DNA of 15,741 bases from Actinomycetes bacterium (GTDB lineage: Bacteria; Actinomycetota; Actinomycetes; Actinomycetales; Micrococcaceae): contig JAFAAV010000140.1 in assembly GCA_023426375.1 (NCBI GenBank), positions 1 to 15,741 of the forward strand. Reading direction: 5' to 3'. Within the stretch, counting starts at the first letter, position 1; each line of letters begins with the position of its first letter. Below the pieces are notes generated by a model, which was not told the origin of the DNA, ran no database searches, and was given only the letters and a program-made list of their open reading frames with translations. Shown piece by piece: positions 7,889-14,544 of the stretch. A program made the translations under genes and the position numbers.

Positions 7889-8704
7889 ATGACCAGTAAG
7901 ACCGATGGAAACTTCGACCGCACGCCGTTGATTGCGGGCAACTGGAAGATGAACATGGACCACGCGCAGGGCATCGCTCTGTTGCAGAAGCTTGCGTGGA
8001 CCCTCAAGGACGCCAAGCACGACTTCAAGCGCGTGGAGGTCGCCGTGTTCCCGCCGTTCACCGACCTGCGTTCGGTGCAGTCGCTGGTCGACGGGGACGG
8101 GCTGCAGATCGTGTATGGCGCCCAGGACCTCTCGGATCAGGATTCGGGTGCCTACACCGGTGATATCTCCGGTGAGTTCCTGGCCAAGCTGGACTGCACG
8201 TACGCTCTGATCGGCCACTCCGAGCGCCGCACCATTCACCACGAGTCGGATGAGCTGTGCCGCGACAAGGTGCGCGCCGCCATCCGTCACAAGCTGACTC
8301 CCATGCTCTGCATCGGCGAGGGCCTGGACGAGCGTCAGGCCGGAAATCACGTGGCCTTCACCCTGGAGCAGCTGCGCGGCAGTCTGGCCGAGCTCAACGA
8401 GAAGGAACTCGAGGGCTTGGTTGTTGCCTATGAGCCTGTGTGGGCCATCGGTACCGGTGAAGTGGCCGGCCCGGAGGATGCCCAGGAAATGGCGGCGGCC
8501 ATTCGTGAGGAACTCGGCAAGCTTTATAGCGAGGACTTCGCGCAGGCCACCCGCATTCTCTACGGCGGCTCCGTGAAGTCCTCCAACGTGGCGAACATCT
8601 TGGGCGGTGCAGACGTGGACGGTGCCCTGGTAGGCGGCGCCAGCCTGGACGCCGAGGAGTTTGCTAAGATTGCACGGTTCGAGCAGCATCTGCTCAGCAA
8701 CTAG
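7889..8704 (+). CDS. tpiA: Triose-phosphate isomerase
   Basis: TpiA interconverts dihydroxyacetone phosphate and glyceraldehyde 3-phosphate. It is a 271-aa TIM barrel from ATG at 7889. The catalytic residues are visible: K20 in GNWKMN, H110 in LIGHSERR, and E182 in AYEPVWAIGTG. The phosphate-binding loop ILYGGSVKSSN and the final VGGASLD segment are present. The product feeds gap, two genes upstream. It is separated from pgk by a terminator-like hairpin and from secG by a GC-rich hairpin without a T-tract. Confidence 0.98.
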   Translation: MTSKTDGNFDRTPLIAGNWKMNMDHAQGIALLQKLAWTLKDAKHDFKRVEVAVFPPFTDLRSVQSLVDGDGLQIVYGAQDLSDQDSGAYTGDISGEFLAKLDCTYALIGHSERRTIHHESDELCRDKVRAAIRHKLTPMLCIGEGLDERQAGNHVAFTLEQLRGSLAELNEKELEGLVVAYEPVWAIGTGEVAGPEDAQEMAAAIREELGKLYSEDFAQATRILYGGSVKSSNVANILGGADVDGALVGGASLDAEEFAKIARFEQHLLSN

Positions 8705-8714
8705 ACATTCCAGT

Positions 8715-8745
8715 GAGCGATCCGCGGTGAGACTCCGCGGCGCTC
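8715..8745 (+). repeat. GC-rich hairpin between tpiA and secG
   Basis: GAGCG (8715-8719), two unpaired bases, then CCGCGG (8722-8727) pair with CCGCGG (8735-8740) and CGCTC (8741-8745) around a TGAGACT loop, giving 11 bp. No T run follows. It could protect the tpiA mRNA 3' end or weaken read-through into secG. Confidence 0.45.
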
Positions 8746-8785
8746 CTACGGTCGATCAGCGACTCCCGAGGAATTGAGGCTTTAC

Positions 8786-9040
8786 GTGGAGCTCCTGCAG
8801 ATTGTTCTGCAAGTGGTCATTGTGGTCACCAGCATCCTGTGCATCATGTTCGTCCTGCTCAACAAGGGCAAGGGCGGCGGTCTGTCCGACATGTTCGGTG
8901 GCGGCATGACCCAGTCCCTCAACACCTCCGGTGCAGCCCAGAAGAACGTGGTCCGCATGACCACCATCCTTGCGATCATTTGGGTTCTGGCCATTGTCGG
9001 ATACGGGTTGTCGGTGCGGTTCGCCCCGCCCATGGTCTGA
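8786..9040 (+). CDS. secG: Preprotein translocase subunit SecG
   Basis: SecG is the small accessory subunit of the SecYEG protein-conducting channel in the cytoplasmic membrane. From GTG at 8786 the protein is 84 aa with two predicted membrane helices (about 3-25 and 57-76) joined by a loop with GKGGGLSDMFGGGM (28-41), the family hallmark. GAGG at 8776-8779 supports the GTG start; a TTG at 8774 in the same frame would add four residues but overlaps that Shine-Dalgarno. The location after tpiA is conserved in actinobacteria although the function is unrelated to glycolysis. Confidence 0.95.
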   Translation: MELLQIVLQVVIVVTSILCIMFVLLNKGKGGGLSDMFGGGMTQSLNTSGAAQKNVVRMTTILAIIWVLAIVGYGLSVRFAPPMV

Positions 9041-9070
9041 TCGTCTGGTCTGATCAACGACCTCACTGCC

Positions 9071-9109
9071 AAGGCCCGGAGACTTCGGTCTCCGGGCCTT
9101 GTGCGTTTT
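9071..9109 (+). terminator. Intrinsic terminator after secG
   Basis: A perfect 13-bp stem (AAGGCCCGGAGAC, 9071-9083, with 9088-9100) is capped by a TTCG loop closed by C-G, the very stable UUCG tetraloop. GTGCG and TTTT (9106-9109) follow. GTGCG (9101-9105) can also pair with CGCAC (9113-9117), giving a small second hairpin whose loop contains the T run. It ends the + strand gene set. Confidence 0.85.
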
Positions 9110-9141
9110 ACTCGCACAACGCCCGCGACACATCAGGTAGA

Positions 9142-9231
9142 GCTTCGCAGCTGACGACCGGTGGTGGGCACATTCCAGGCACGGGTTCGCAGCGGTGACA
9201 ATAATGGCCGAGGTTCGCACGGTTACAACGG
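9142..9231 (+). repeat. Three related short direct repeats
   Basis: GGTTCGCAGCGGTGACAA (9184-9201) recurs as GGTTCGCACGGTTACAA (9212-9228) with one base missing and one change, 28 bases apart. A more diverged copy, GCTTCGCAGCTGACGA, lies at 9142-9157, 42 bases before the first. The spacings are multiples of 14. On the - strand the copies read as TTGTCACCG or TTGTAACCG followed by TGCGAACC. This may be an operator array, or debris of a mobile element; nothing else nearby decides which. Confidence 0.4.
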
Positions 9232-9296
9232 TTTTAGATGCGATCCTCTGCCAGAAATGTCTACCCACGTCTTAGGTGCCGCCGGAACCGTTGATG

Positions 9297-9510
9297 ACAT
9301 CTGACGCGTCGGTAGAACCCTTCTGAGCCTCGGGAAGGGTTCTACCGGCCCGTCATGTGTAGCGGTGGGTTCTCCCTGCACCTGAGGCACGTAGAAGTGA
9401 ACAGGACGTGGAGAGGGAGAGGTCCTGTCTACGCTTCAGGCGCGGTGGAGGGCTCTAGCGCCGCCCAGGGTGCGCGGGAGTAACGCGGGCGCAGCACGGG
9501 TGCCTGAGCA
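9297..9510. ncRNA. Candidate structured RNA or bidirectional terminator region
   Basis: No gene is seen between 9041 and 9521, but this part is rich in paired segments. Hairpin 1 has a perfect 14-bp stem, 9310-9323 with 9334-9347, extended by GACG/CGTC (9303-9306, 9351-9354) and ACAT/ATGT (9297-9300, 9355-9358). Hairpin 2 has CCTGAGG/CTTCAGG (9381-9387, 9434-9440), CGTAG/CTACG (9390-9394, 9429-9433) and ACAGGAC/GTCCTGT (9401-9407, 9422-9428). Its 14-base purine loop contains AGGGAGA (9414-9420), complementary to TCTCCCT at 9371-9377, so a pseudoknot is possible. Weaker stems follow at 9442-9464 and 9470-9497. It does not show the signatures of RNase P RNA, tmRNA or SRP RNA. A convergent-operon terminator is the main alternative; strand is unknown. 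Confidence 0.3.
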
Positions 9511-9521
9511 AGAGCGGCCCC

Positions 9522-10292
9522 TTAGCCCTCTGGGTCCTGGGGGAGACCGGGGAGGGCATCCTCCGTTACCAGCAGAAGTGTCTCCTCGGTGCCGCGCACA
9601 GCGCTGCCGGGGGCGGACTGCGGGGTGGCCTCGGGATCGCGGATCGCGGCGAGGGCTTCGGCCTTGGCACTGCCTGCAACCAACAACCACACTCGATCCG
9701 CTGAGTTGATTGCGGGCAGGCTCATGGTCACACGCGTGGGAGGTGGCTTGGGGGAGTCGTTGACCGCCAGGACGGGGGTGTTGGTGACCGTCACTTCGTT
9801 GCGCCCCGGGAACAGGGAGGCCACGTGGGTGTCAGGACCCAGGCTGAGCAGTGCCAGGTCGAAGCGAGGCAATTCACCGTCCAGGCCCTCTTGCTGTGCG
9901 GCAGTGGCGAGTTCCTCGCGGTAGTCGGCTGCGGCTTCCTCCGCGGTGGCCATTTCATCAGACGCGGCGATGGGGTGAATGCGGTCCCATTCGAGATCCA
10001 ACTGGCCCTGGGCGGCGTCGGCGGCCTGGACCCCGTTGCGTTCGGAATCGGAACCGGGGACGAAGCGTTCGTCCGACCACCAAATGTTGACGCGAGACCA
10101 GTCCACCAGGGCAGCGTCGGGGTCGTTGGCGACCGCCTGGATCACTTTGTTGCCCATGCTGCCGCCGGTGAGCACCAGGGTTGCCTCACCGCGCTCGTCC
10201 TGCGCTTGTTCGAGCACCGTGATCATCCGGCGGGAGGTCTCGTGGGCGAGCTGTTCCTGGCTGCCGTGGGGGACTATGCGGGCGTGGTTCAC
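9522..10292 (-). CDS. pgl: 6-phosphogluconolactonase
   Basis: Pgl hydrolyses 6-phosphogluconolactone, the product of Zwf, to 6-phosphogluconate. The 256-aa protein shows LTGGS (41-45), WWSDERFVPGSDSERN (71-86) and LGPDTHVASLFPG (151-163), the usual blocks of the DevB/SOL family. The third block normally reads PDGH or PEGH; here the Gly is Thr, while the His is kept. The GTG start overlaps the opcA stop by 4 bases (GTGA), and GGAGAGG lies 7 bases upstream of it. It is the last gene of the tal-pgi-zwf-opcA-pgl operon and converges with secG across 481 bp. Confidence 0.95.
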   Translation of the reverse strand: MNHARIVPHGSQEQLAHETSRRMITVLEQAQDERGEATLVLTGGSMGNKVIQAVANDPDAALVDWSRVNIWWSDERFVPGSDSERNGVQAADAAQGQLDLEWDRIHPIAASDEMATAEEAAADYREELATAAQQEGLDGELPRFDLALLSLGPDTHVASLFPGRNEVTVTNTPVLAVNDSPKPPPTRVTMSLPAINSADRVWLLVAGSAKAEALAAIRDPEATPQSAPGSAVRGTEETLLLVTEDALPGLPQDPEG

Positions 10293-11248
10293 TGGGATAC
10301 CTCTCCATCCATTGCGTCATCGACGGCTTCTTCCAACCGTGCGTTCACCAAGGCCTTGGTGATCACGTCGCCGTAAACTTCATCCGGGTCCAGCCGACGC
10401 AGTTCCTCGGCCAGGCACACGTTGAGATCGCGGACCGGCATGGCAATCTGCTGGTCGGGTTGACCGGGTTGCGTGAGCACGGCCACGGTGCTGCCCGGGC
10501 GGTGCAACTGAATGGGCCCGTCGTCGGTCACCAAAGTGACCCTGTCCATTCCGGGTCGATCGTTCTGGGTGATGAACTTGGCTTCGCACTGGAGCGCATT
10601 GGCCAGCCACACCCCCATGAGCACCACTGACGGGGAGCGCTCGGCTCCCTCGACAACGACCTCGCGGACCGGTACAGAACCGATCTGATCGAAGACCGCG
10701 GCCAGCTGGATCCGCCAACTCGTGATGCGTGTCCACGCGAGATCTGTGTCGCCGGGGCGGTATTGCTGGGACAACTGCTGAAGCGATTTGAACGGGTCGT
10801 CAGCGCGAGCCGAATCGGTGATCCGGCGGTGGGCAATCTTGCCGATCGACGAGTCACCGGGGGAGTCCGGGAAGTCGTGGGGCCACCAGGCGACGATGGG
10901 TGCATCCGGCAGCAACAGTGCGGAGATCAACGTTTCCGTGGGCTCGGCGAGCTCGCCGTAGCCGTGCAGGATGATCACTTCCGAGGCGCCCGCGTCCCCG
11001 CCCATGCGGAGCTGGGCGTCCAGGCGAGTGGCCTCGTTCTCGGAGTGCGCCACGTGCACGATGATCCGGCAGGGGTGCTCGTGGCTCGCGAAATTTGCGG
11101 CCTCGATCGCCATTTCCGAATGACCCGCGCGCGCCAGGATCACGAGGGTCAGCACACGTCCCAGCGTGACCACACCGTTCTCGTCTCGCAGCGAATGCAG
11201 CTTCTTCTCGATGATCGAGGTGGTGGTGTTTTCCATTTGTACGATCAC
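10289..11248 (-). CDS. opcA: OpcA, glucose-6-phosphate dehydrogenase assembly protein
   Basis: OpcA binds and activates glucose-6-phosphate dehydrogenase in cyanobacteria and is found beside zwf in actinobacteria. It has no known catalytic activity. The 319-aa protein shows the family segments GRVLTLVILA, HPCRIIVHV, ISALLLPDAPIVAWWPHDFP and the central region with TRITSWRIQLAAVFDQ. GTG at 11248 overlaps the zwf TGA by 4 bases and has GGAGG (top-strand 11254-11258) 5 bases upstream. An ATG four codons further in (11236) would be too far from that site. Its stop overlaps the pgl start in the same way. Confidence 0.95.
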   Translation of the reverse strand: MIVQMENTTTSIIEKKLHSLRDENGVVTLGRVLTLVILARAGHSEMAIEAANFASHEHPCRIIVHVAHSENEATRLDAQLRMGGDAGASEVIILHGYGELAEPTETLISALLLPDAPIVAWWPHDFPDSPGDSSIGKIAHRRITDSARADDPFKSLQQLSQQYRPGDTDLAWTRITSWRIQLAAVFDQIGSVPVREVVVEGAERSPSVVLMGVWLANALQCEAKFITQNDRPGMDRVTLVTDDGPIQLHRPGSTVAVLTQPGQPDQQIAMPVRDLNVCLAEELRRLDPDEVYGDVITKALVNARLEEAVDDAMDGEVSQ

Positions 11249-12783
11249 GGTCGCCTCCAGACACGTCCGTCGCGAGCCATGAGCTTTTCCGCTGAGTCAG
11301 GACCCCAGGATCCCGGTGCGTAGGCGTCAGGCATGATGTGGTGCTCGGCCCAGTACTCCTCGAAGGGATCCAGGATCTTCCACGACAGTTCGACTTCAGA
11401 ATGATCCGGGAACAGCGGCGGCTCACCCAGCAGCACATCCAGGATCAAGCGCTCATAGGCCTCAGGGCTGGACTCTGTGAACGCGTGACCGTAGCCGAAG
11501 TCCATGGTCACATCGCGGATTTCGGACTGCGTGCCGGGAACCTTGGATCCGAACCGAATGGTCACGCCCTCGTCCGGCTGAATGCGGATCACGATCGCGT
11601 TCTGCCCGAAATCGTCCTTGTCCGGGGAGCGGAACAGCAGGTTGGGTGACTTCTTGAAGACCACGGCGATTTCGGTCACGCGGCGTCCCAACCGTTTACC
11701 GGCTCGCAAGTAGAACGGGACTCCCGCCCAGCGGCGGTTGTTGATCTCCAACCGCAGAGCCGCATACGTCTCCGTGCGGGAATCGGCCGGAATGTCCTGT
11801 TCCTGGTGGAATCCCTTGACCTCCGCCCCGCCCTGCAAGCCGGCCGCATACTGTCCAAGGGCGGAATAGGCCCCGAGATCCTCAGGCAGGATCACGGATT
11901 CGAGGACCTTGGCTTTTTCCCGGCGCAGATGGTGCGCGGAGAACGCGGGCGGTTCTTCCATGGCCGTGAACGCGAGTAGCTGCAGCAAGTGATTTTGGAT
12001 GACATCGCGCGCCGCTCCCACGCCGTCGTAGTAACCGGCGCGCGAGCCGATCCCGATGTCCTCCGCCATGGTGATCTGCACGTGATCCACGTAGCGGGTG
12101 TCCCACAGGGGCTCGAACATCTGATTGGCGAAACGCAGGGCCAGGATGTTCTGGACCGTTTCCTTGCCCAGGTAATGGTCGATGCGGAACACACTGTCCG
12201 CGGGGAACACGTGCTCCACAATGGCGTTGAGCTCGCGCGCAGATTCCAGATCGTGGCCGAACGGCTTCTCGATGACCACGCGCCGCCAGCCACGAGTGCC
12301 ATTGCTCTCGGCCAGATCGTGGTCGGCGAGCTTCTGGCAGACCACTTCGAAGGCCTTGGGCGGGATCGACAGGTAGAACGCGTGGTTACCGCGCGTACCG
12401 CGGGATTCGTCAAGTTCGGAGAGGGTCTCGGCGAGCCGCTCGTACGCGGCGTCGTCGTCGAAATTACCGTGCACGAACCGCAGGCCGGACGCGAACTGGG
12501 CCCACATGTCCTCGTTGAACGGCGTACGTGCGTGGTCCGCAATCGATTCCTTGACGTACTCGGCGAACTGCGCGTCGTCCCAGTCGCGGCGGCCGAAACC
12601 GACCAGCGAGAACGAGGGCGGCAGCAAACCGCGGTTCGCCAGGTCGTACATGGCCGGCAGCAGCTTCTTCTTGGCCAGATCGCCCGTCACGCCGAAAAGC
12701 ACCAAGGACGACGGCGCCGCGACTCGCGTCAGGCGCCGGTCCCGGGGATCCCGGAGCGGATTGCTGTTGTTGTGGTGAGGCAC
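11245..12783 (-). CDS. zwf: Glucose-6-phosphate 1-dehydrogenase
   Basis: Zwf oxidises glucose 6-phosphate to 6-phosphogluconolactone with reduction of NADP, the entry step of the oxidative pentose-phosphate pathway. The 512-aa protein has the dinucleotide-binding VLFGVTGDLAKKKLLPA (28-44), IEKPFGHDLESA (171-182) and the active-site signature RIDHYLGKETVQN (200-212) with H203 and K207. GTG at 12783 has GGGAG 4 bases upstream. The partner protein OpcA and the next enzyme Pgl follow with 4-base overlaps. A 13-bp hairpin lies in the 99-bp gap to pgi, upstream of zwf in the direction of transcription. Confidence 0.98.
   Translation of the reverse strand: MPHHNNSNPLRDPRDRRLTRVAAPSSLVLFGVTGDLAKKKLLPAMYDLANRGLLPPSFSLVGFGRRDWDDAQFAEYVKESIADHARTPFNEDMWAQFASGLRFVHGNFDDDAAYERLAETLSELDESRGTRGNHAFYLSIPPKAFEVVCQKLADHDLAESNGTRGWRRVVIEKPFGHDLESARELNAIVEHVFPADSVFRIDHYLGKETVQNILALRFANQMFEPLWDTRYVDHVQITMAEDIGIGSRAGYYDGVGAARDVIQNHLLQLLAFTAMEEPPAFSAHHLRREKAKVLESVILPEDLGAYSALGQYAAGLQGGAEVKGFHQEQDIPADSRTETYAALRLEINNRRWAGVPFYLRAGKRLGRRVTEIAVVFKKSPNLLFRSPDKDDFGQNAIVIRIQPDEGVTIRFGSKVPGTQSEIRDVTMDFGYGHAFTESSPEAYERLILDVLLGEPPLFPDHSEVELSWKILDPFEEYWAEHHIMPDAYAPGSWGPDSAEKLMARDGRVWRRP
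11254..11258 (-). promoter_or_regulatory. Ribosome-binding site inside the zwf 3' end that fixes the opcA start
   Basis: GGAGG on the - strand lies within the last codons of zwf, 5 bases upstream of the opcA GTG at 11248. It supports the GTG over the ATG at 11236 and fits translational coupling of zwf and opcA. Confidence 0.7.
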
Positions 12784-12809
12784 AATGCTCCCTGACTCAT
12801 CCGGGCCAA

Positions 12810-12850
12810 CGGACCGGGGCGTGACGACAAACGCGAAACGCCCCGGTCCG
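12810..12850 (-). terminator. Long perfect hairpin between pgi and zwf
   Basis: CGGACCGGGGCGT (12810-12822) is the exact reverse complement of 12838-12850, 13 bp, with a 15-base loop. In the direction of transcription no T run follows; a T-rich stretch precedes it. It may be a terminator of the T-less kind, an mRNA-stability element or an attenuator that separates tal-pgi from zwf-opcA-pgl expression. Confidence 0.5.
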
Positions 12851-12882
12851 CGGCGACCGGAAAATAATGAATGGTAATGATC

Positions 12883-14487
12883 TTAGAGCTCGGTGGCGGC
12901 CTTCAGGAGCTGCTCCACGCCCGATGCACGATCAGTGAGTCGCAGTCGCAGCACCGGTCGGTGGTGATCGGTGAGCACCTTGGCGTCACCGTCCGCCTGA
13001 GCCGAGATCAACTCACCGAACGAGAACGGGATCTCGGGAATGTCCACGTCCGTGTCGGTCGCGGCCGTGACCTGCAGGTACACACCCTGGGCGGGTCCGC
13101 CCTTGTGGTACTGACCGGTCGAGTGCAGGAAGCGCGGGCCCCAACCGAAGGTCACGGGGCGCCCGGTCTTCTCCGCCAGGACCGGGCGAATTTCTTCGAG
13201 TTCCGCCCAGCCGAGGCGGTCGAAGTACGCCTGTACGCTCACGTACCCGTCCTCCGGCAACTGCGCCATGAGAGCCTTCAGAGCCTCGGGGACCGTGGTG
13301 GCACCCTGCAGTACCTGCTCGGAACCGCGGATCTCGATGGAACCGTCCGTGGCCACTGCCGGGCTCGGCTCGGGGGATGAGGCCAATAGCTCACGCGTGG
13401 CGCTCTTGGCAGACTCCACGTCGGGCTGGTTGTACGGATCGATCTTCAGCAGCTGGCCGACCACCGCAGTGGCCACCTCGAAGGCCATCATCATGGCGGC
13501 CAGTGAACCGGAGATCGCCACCGCATCCTGATCGTCCACGGGCTCGGCGTCATCGGGGACCAGGGACACCACGAGGACATCGTCAGCCCGCGTTGCCAGT
13601 TCAGGGGCACCTTCGGACACGACGACCGGCAGCACACCGGTGCCGGACTTACCGGTGGACTCGGCAATCAGCTGTTCGGCCCAATCCGCGAAACCCACCA
13701 CCGGGGCGCCGTCGTTCACGATCACGATCTTGTCGCGCAACGGCTTGGTGCCACCCAGAGCTGCGCCCAGACGAAGCCCGATGTTGTCCTCGTCGTCCTC
13801 GCTGAGGAACTCGGCGGCCTCCTCTGCGTCGTCCAGGAGCTGCTCGATGTCCGCTCCGGCCAGACCGGAAGGCACCAGACCGAACGCGGTGAGCGCTGAG
13901 AAACGGCCGCCCACGTTGGGATCAGCGTTGAAGACCTTGCGGTACCCGGCCTCGCGAGCGGAGCCGTCCATGGGCGATCCCGGATCGGTCACGACCACGA
14001 TGCGCTGCGCCGCGTCGATGCCGGCTTTCTCGAAAGCAGCAACGAACGCCCGGCGTGCCGAGTCGGTCTCGACCGTGGAACCGGACTTGGACGAAACCAC
14101 CAGGGCGGTCTTGTCCAAATCCTGGAGGGCCAGCTGCACCATCTCCGGGTCGGTGGAGTCCAGGACGAACAGATCGACACCCTCGGTTCGGGTGATGACC
14201 TCTGGTGCCAGGGACGAACCACCCATTCCCGCCAGCACGAATCGTGTGACACCTTCGGAGGCGAAGTCGTCACGCAACTGCACGATCTCGGCCACGAGGG
14301 GACGAGACACCGTTGCGGCTTCGGTCCAGCCCAGGCGAATCTTGGCTTCTTCCTCGGCGGCGGGCCCCCACAAGGTGGGGTCCTGAGCGAAGAGTTTGGA
14401 CGCGAATCGTTCCTCGACCAAACGCGGGACCTGGGCGTCAATGGCCTGGCGCGCGGCGCCTGAAGCGGACAACGACAGTGAACTCAT
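12883..14487 (-). CDS. pgi: Glucose-6-phosphate isomerase (Tal-Pgi-related type)
   Basis: Pgi interconverts glucose 6-phosphate and fructose 6-phosphate and so links glycolysis with the pentose-phosphate genes around it. The 534-aa protein has two sugar-isomerase (SIS) domains: GMGGSSLAPEV (87-97), VVSSKSGSTVET (130-141), the GGRFSALTAFGLVP segment (193-206) and, near residue 450, RFLHSTGQYHKGG. The sequence is of the type found as the C-terminal half of fused transaldolase/Pgi proteins rather than the classic E. coli type, judged by these motifs and the position next to tal. ATG at 14487 has a perfect AGGAGG 6 bases upstream. It is 57 bases downstream of tal. Confidence 0.92.
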   Translation of the reverse strand: MSSLSLSASGAARQAIDAQVPRLVEERFASKLFAQDPTLWGPAAEEEAKIRLGWTEAATVSRPLVAEIVQLRDDFASEGVTRFVLAGMGGSSLAPEVITRTEGVDLFVLDSTDPEMVQLALQDLDKTALVVSSKSGSTVETDSARRAFVAAFEKAGIDAAQRIVVVTDPGSPMDGSAREAGYRKVFNADPNVGGRFSALTAFGLVPSGLAGADIEQLLDDAEEAAEFLSEDDEDNIGLRLGAALGGTKPLRDKIVIVNDGAPVVGFADWAEQLIAESTGKSGTGVLPVVVSEGAPELATRADDVLVVSLVPDDAEPVDDQDAVAISGSLAAMMMAFEVATAVVGQLLKIDPYNQPDVESAKSATRELLASSPEPSPAVATDGSIEIRGSEQVLQGATTVPEALKALMAQLPEDGYVSVQAYFDRLGWAELEEIRPVLAEKTGRPVTFGWGPRFLHSTGQYHKGGPAQGVYLQVTAATDTDVDIPEIPFSFGELISAQADGDAKVLTDHHRPVLRLRLTDRASGVEQLLKAATEL

Positions 14488-14544
14488 AACGAGCCTCCTA
14501 GTGGCTACGAAGCGTGCTGGTGTGTGGGCTGGTTCAGCAGCGGA

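Noticed and set aside
6589..8061. 490-aa open frame on the - strand, antisense to pgk and the tpiA start
   Set aside because: It crosses two terminator hairpins and two well-supported genes, and shows no recognisable domain.
8756..9268. 170-aa open frame antisense to secG reaching into the intergenic region
   Set aside because: It is mostly the complement of secG and its terminator, and its few cysteines do not form a recognised zinc-binding protein.
9297..9510. Known structural RNA (RNase P RNA, tmRNA, SRP RNA) or CRISPR array
   Set aside because: None of the conserved cores of these RNAs is present, and the repeats are too few, too diverged and too close to be a CRISPR array.
9436..9709. 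Short open frames on both strands over the pgl 3' end
   Set aside because: Arg/Pro/Gly-rich shadow translations in GC-rich DNA, without start signals or family matches.
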